Source: Malurus cyaneus samueli
Lineage: Eukaryota; Chordata; Aves; Passeriformes; Maluridae
Reading direction: 5' to 3'
NCBI GenBank assembly: GCA_009741485.1
Contig: CM019236.1
Location: forward strand, 46,216,632-46,280,631
Length of the DNA: 64,000 nucleotides
Shown: in pieces, positions 62,434 through 64,000 of the stretch
Layout: the number at the start of each line of letters is the position of its first letter
Numbering within the stretch: position 1 is the stretch's first letter
Made by a program: the position numbers and the translations under genes
Notes under the pieces: model-generated
What the model saw: only the letters and a program-made list of their open reading frames with translations
Told to the model about the DNA's origin: nothing
The model's database searches: none

Positions 62434-62688
62434 ATTCTAAATAACACTGCCTTTTATAATAATACAAACAATCAACAGTCAGTTTCTATTTCGCATACAA
62501 TGTCCTCGCCAAACACAAACATCCTCTTACAGCATATGGGGCAAGCTGTCCTGTTCTTTTCTGTTCTTTTCTGTTCTTTTCTCAAGGTCCCAGCTCCCTG
62601 CGGTCTCAGCTCCCCGTGTGTTTCATTTTATCTGTTTGCCCAAGGATTTATATTAACCAAGGATAATAGTTCGCTACTATCAGAGACC
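62434..62688 (-). mobile_element. Partial LTR at the right end of the composite provirus
   Basis: It starts inside the LTR at 'attctaaataac', so U5 and the AATAAA are gone, and runs to 'cagagacc'. The TATAAAA box is kept (about 62451-62458). The first 120 bases are almost identical to the 54358-54475 LTR part. The rest differs: three ctgttctttt units instead of two (62551-62580), an extra 'cagctccctgcggtct'-type segment, and several substitutions. It ends a few bases before the expected TG/CA end. Confidence 0.7.
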
Positions 62689-62689
62689 A

Positions 62690-64000
62690 GTGCCCGCACA
62701 GGACACGGGACTGAGAGGTGAAAATATGACACCCTACGTATCAGGATTTATTTAACAAATTGAGTAGCCATCAAGACACAGAGGCTGTGCCTCTTCACAT
62801 CTGTCAGTCTGTGCTGCAAGGGGAGATATATAGCTTTCTAAATGTGTTCATGTCCTTAGAGTGAAAATGTTTCACACTGTTTACACTAATTCAAATTCTC
62901 ATTTTAAAAGATAACTTCATAACGTGGAAATGTTGCAGGTGGTTTCTGTTAATATGCTTTTTCTAGGCAGAACCTGATAGAAGTTGTAATTTCAATTGTC
63001 AATTGAAATTGACAATGTCAATTTCACTAGGGAAGGCTGAAAGCATTAGGGGAGATAGAAGCCTACTTCAGATGTAGTAGAATCTTGAAGATTTGAGGTA
63101 GACAGTACCTTGAAGATTTTCCTTAAGCCAAAGATAAGAGCGCCACAAGGATCATTTCTCTGTTACAAAGCTTCTTAAGAACTGTGCTGAGTTCCTGACA
63201 AAGAACAGGCAGAGGTAATTTAAATATTTCTATTTCATGTCTTTTGCCTTGCAAAGAGTGAAAGTAAGCTCTAGCATAAATTTAGGGACTTCTAAGATCT
63301 CTGTAGGGTGTCCTCCTCTGCTTCGTGGATGGGATGTAGAAGTCTTCACAAGAGAGAAAGAACATTTTAAGGTGGAGAAAACTATTTTAAACAATCATCA
63401 TGGTTTTGCCCCAAGAAACAAAACATGTTATGCAAAACAAAACATCACTCTCAAAGGTCATTTGCTGCTCTTACGGGTTAACCCAAGAAAAGGTTCAATG
63501 GGATGAGATGGAGAAGTCACCAAGGACAGGGAACAGCGATGTTTGTTCAAAAGTTAATTCAGACCCTGCTCTTAGAATCAGAGACCTGAGAGGATTTTGC
63601 AAGAGAGGCAGTAGGTCCTGCAGTGAGGGGGGCTAGCCCGGTTCTGTGTGTTATTTTGGAGCATACCCATGCATTCTGCAGTAATGAAAAGATTAGGAAT
63701 TGCAGCCTTCCTTGCCTGTTGTTCTCCATCAAAAACTTGATGCATTTCCCCTGCCACAACAGAACCTACTGTCAGGTCTCACACCACACTAATTACAATT
63801 TAACAATACATTTAATTATTTCATTTCTAATTCGTTGCTCTCTGAGCAGTGAATGATTATTGACGAACTTACAGAAATGGGCAGTTTTAAAGACCACCTT
63901 AGACTCCTTCTGTAGAAGTAAAACAACGCTCAGAAAGCTGCTCTTGGCTTTTAGTGAAGGTGCGATTCAAGTTGTGGTCAACAGAGGGAGATACAGCATA
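62690..64000. other. Anonymous flank right of the provirus
   Basis: No gene or repeat family recognised. Overlapping short frames (63237-63506, 63400-63636, 63559-63759) lie on both strands without motifs. Confidence 0.55.
62988..63010. repeat. 23-bp hairpin-forming palindrome
   Basis: The arm aatttcaattg is followed by one T and then its exact reverse complement. A related 'gacaatgtcaattt' follows. It is AT-rich with a one-base loop. Confidence 0.9.

Noticed and set aside
1..64000. CRISPR arrays, phage, toxin-antitoxin or other bacterial systems
   Set aside because: No regularly spaced short repeats, operon-like gene packing or ribosome-binding sites. All recognisable elements are vertebrate retroelements.

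Overview
The window looks like non-coding DNA from a bird genome. The evidence is three or four CR1 LINE copies with the avian-type CR1 3' end, an endogenous retrovirus whose pol resembles class II (ERVK/alpha-beta) elements with a CX6CC envelope, AT-rich background, and no intact conserved gene. Almost all long open frames are chance ORFs, repeat-derived ORFs, or frames running through homopolymers and N gaps. No tRNA, rRNA, CRISPR array, operon or bacterial defence system was seen. Chromosome and species cannot be told from the sequence. The mix of ERVs, palindrome and tandem copies would fit a repeat-rich region such as a sex chromosome, but that is inference.

Layout. 0-10.3 kb: a long decayed CR1 on the minus strand (about 140-1890), anonymous DNA, a short CR1 3' fragment (7641-7700) and a second decayed CR1 on the plus strand (about 9430-10290). 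10.3-16.9 kb: anonymous DNA with a MIR-like SINE relic near 13.5 kb, ending at a 25-N gap. 16.9-25.8 kb: a large inverted repeat with two nearly identical 3.9 kb arms around a 1.1 kb spacer. 27.8-35.4 kb: a 3.3 kb sequence present twice in direct orientation, plus a partial third copy, on either side of a 407-N gap. One copy is full of small indels, so this is more likely a false duplication from assembly than biology. 35.4-53.6 kb: anonymous DNA with a small CpG-rich block (36.2-36.5 kb), a possible decayed coding relic (42.06-42.46 kb) and several long A/T tracts. 53.6-53.85 kb: a CR1 fragment.

54.3-62.7 kb: a composite endogenous retrovirus on the minus strand. From right to left it reads: partial LTR, RT connection region, RNase H, integrase, env, LTR stub, protease end, RT, RNase H, integrase, env, LTR. 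The env-to-RT-connection segment is thus present twice in tandem, offset by about 4.59 kb. Both copies carry the same stop codon and the same small duplication in the envelope transmembrane part, so they share a common damaged ancestor. No gag was found. The element is defective. The last 1.3 kb is anonymous.

No new biological system is claimed. The observations most worth a second look are the palindrome, the tandem retroviral arrangement with its shared lesions, and the likely false duplication around the N gap.
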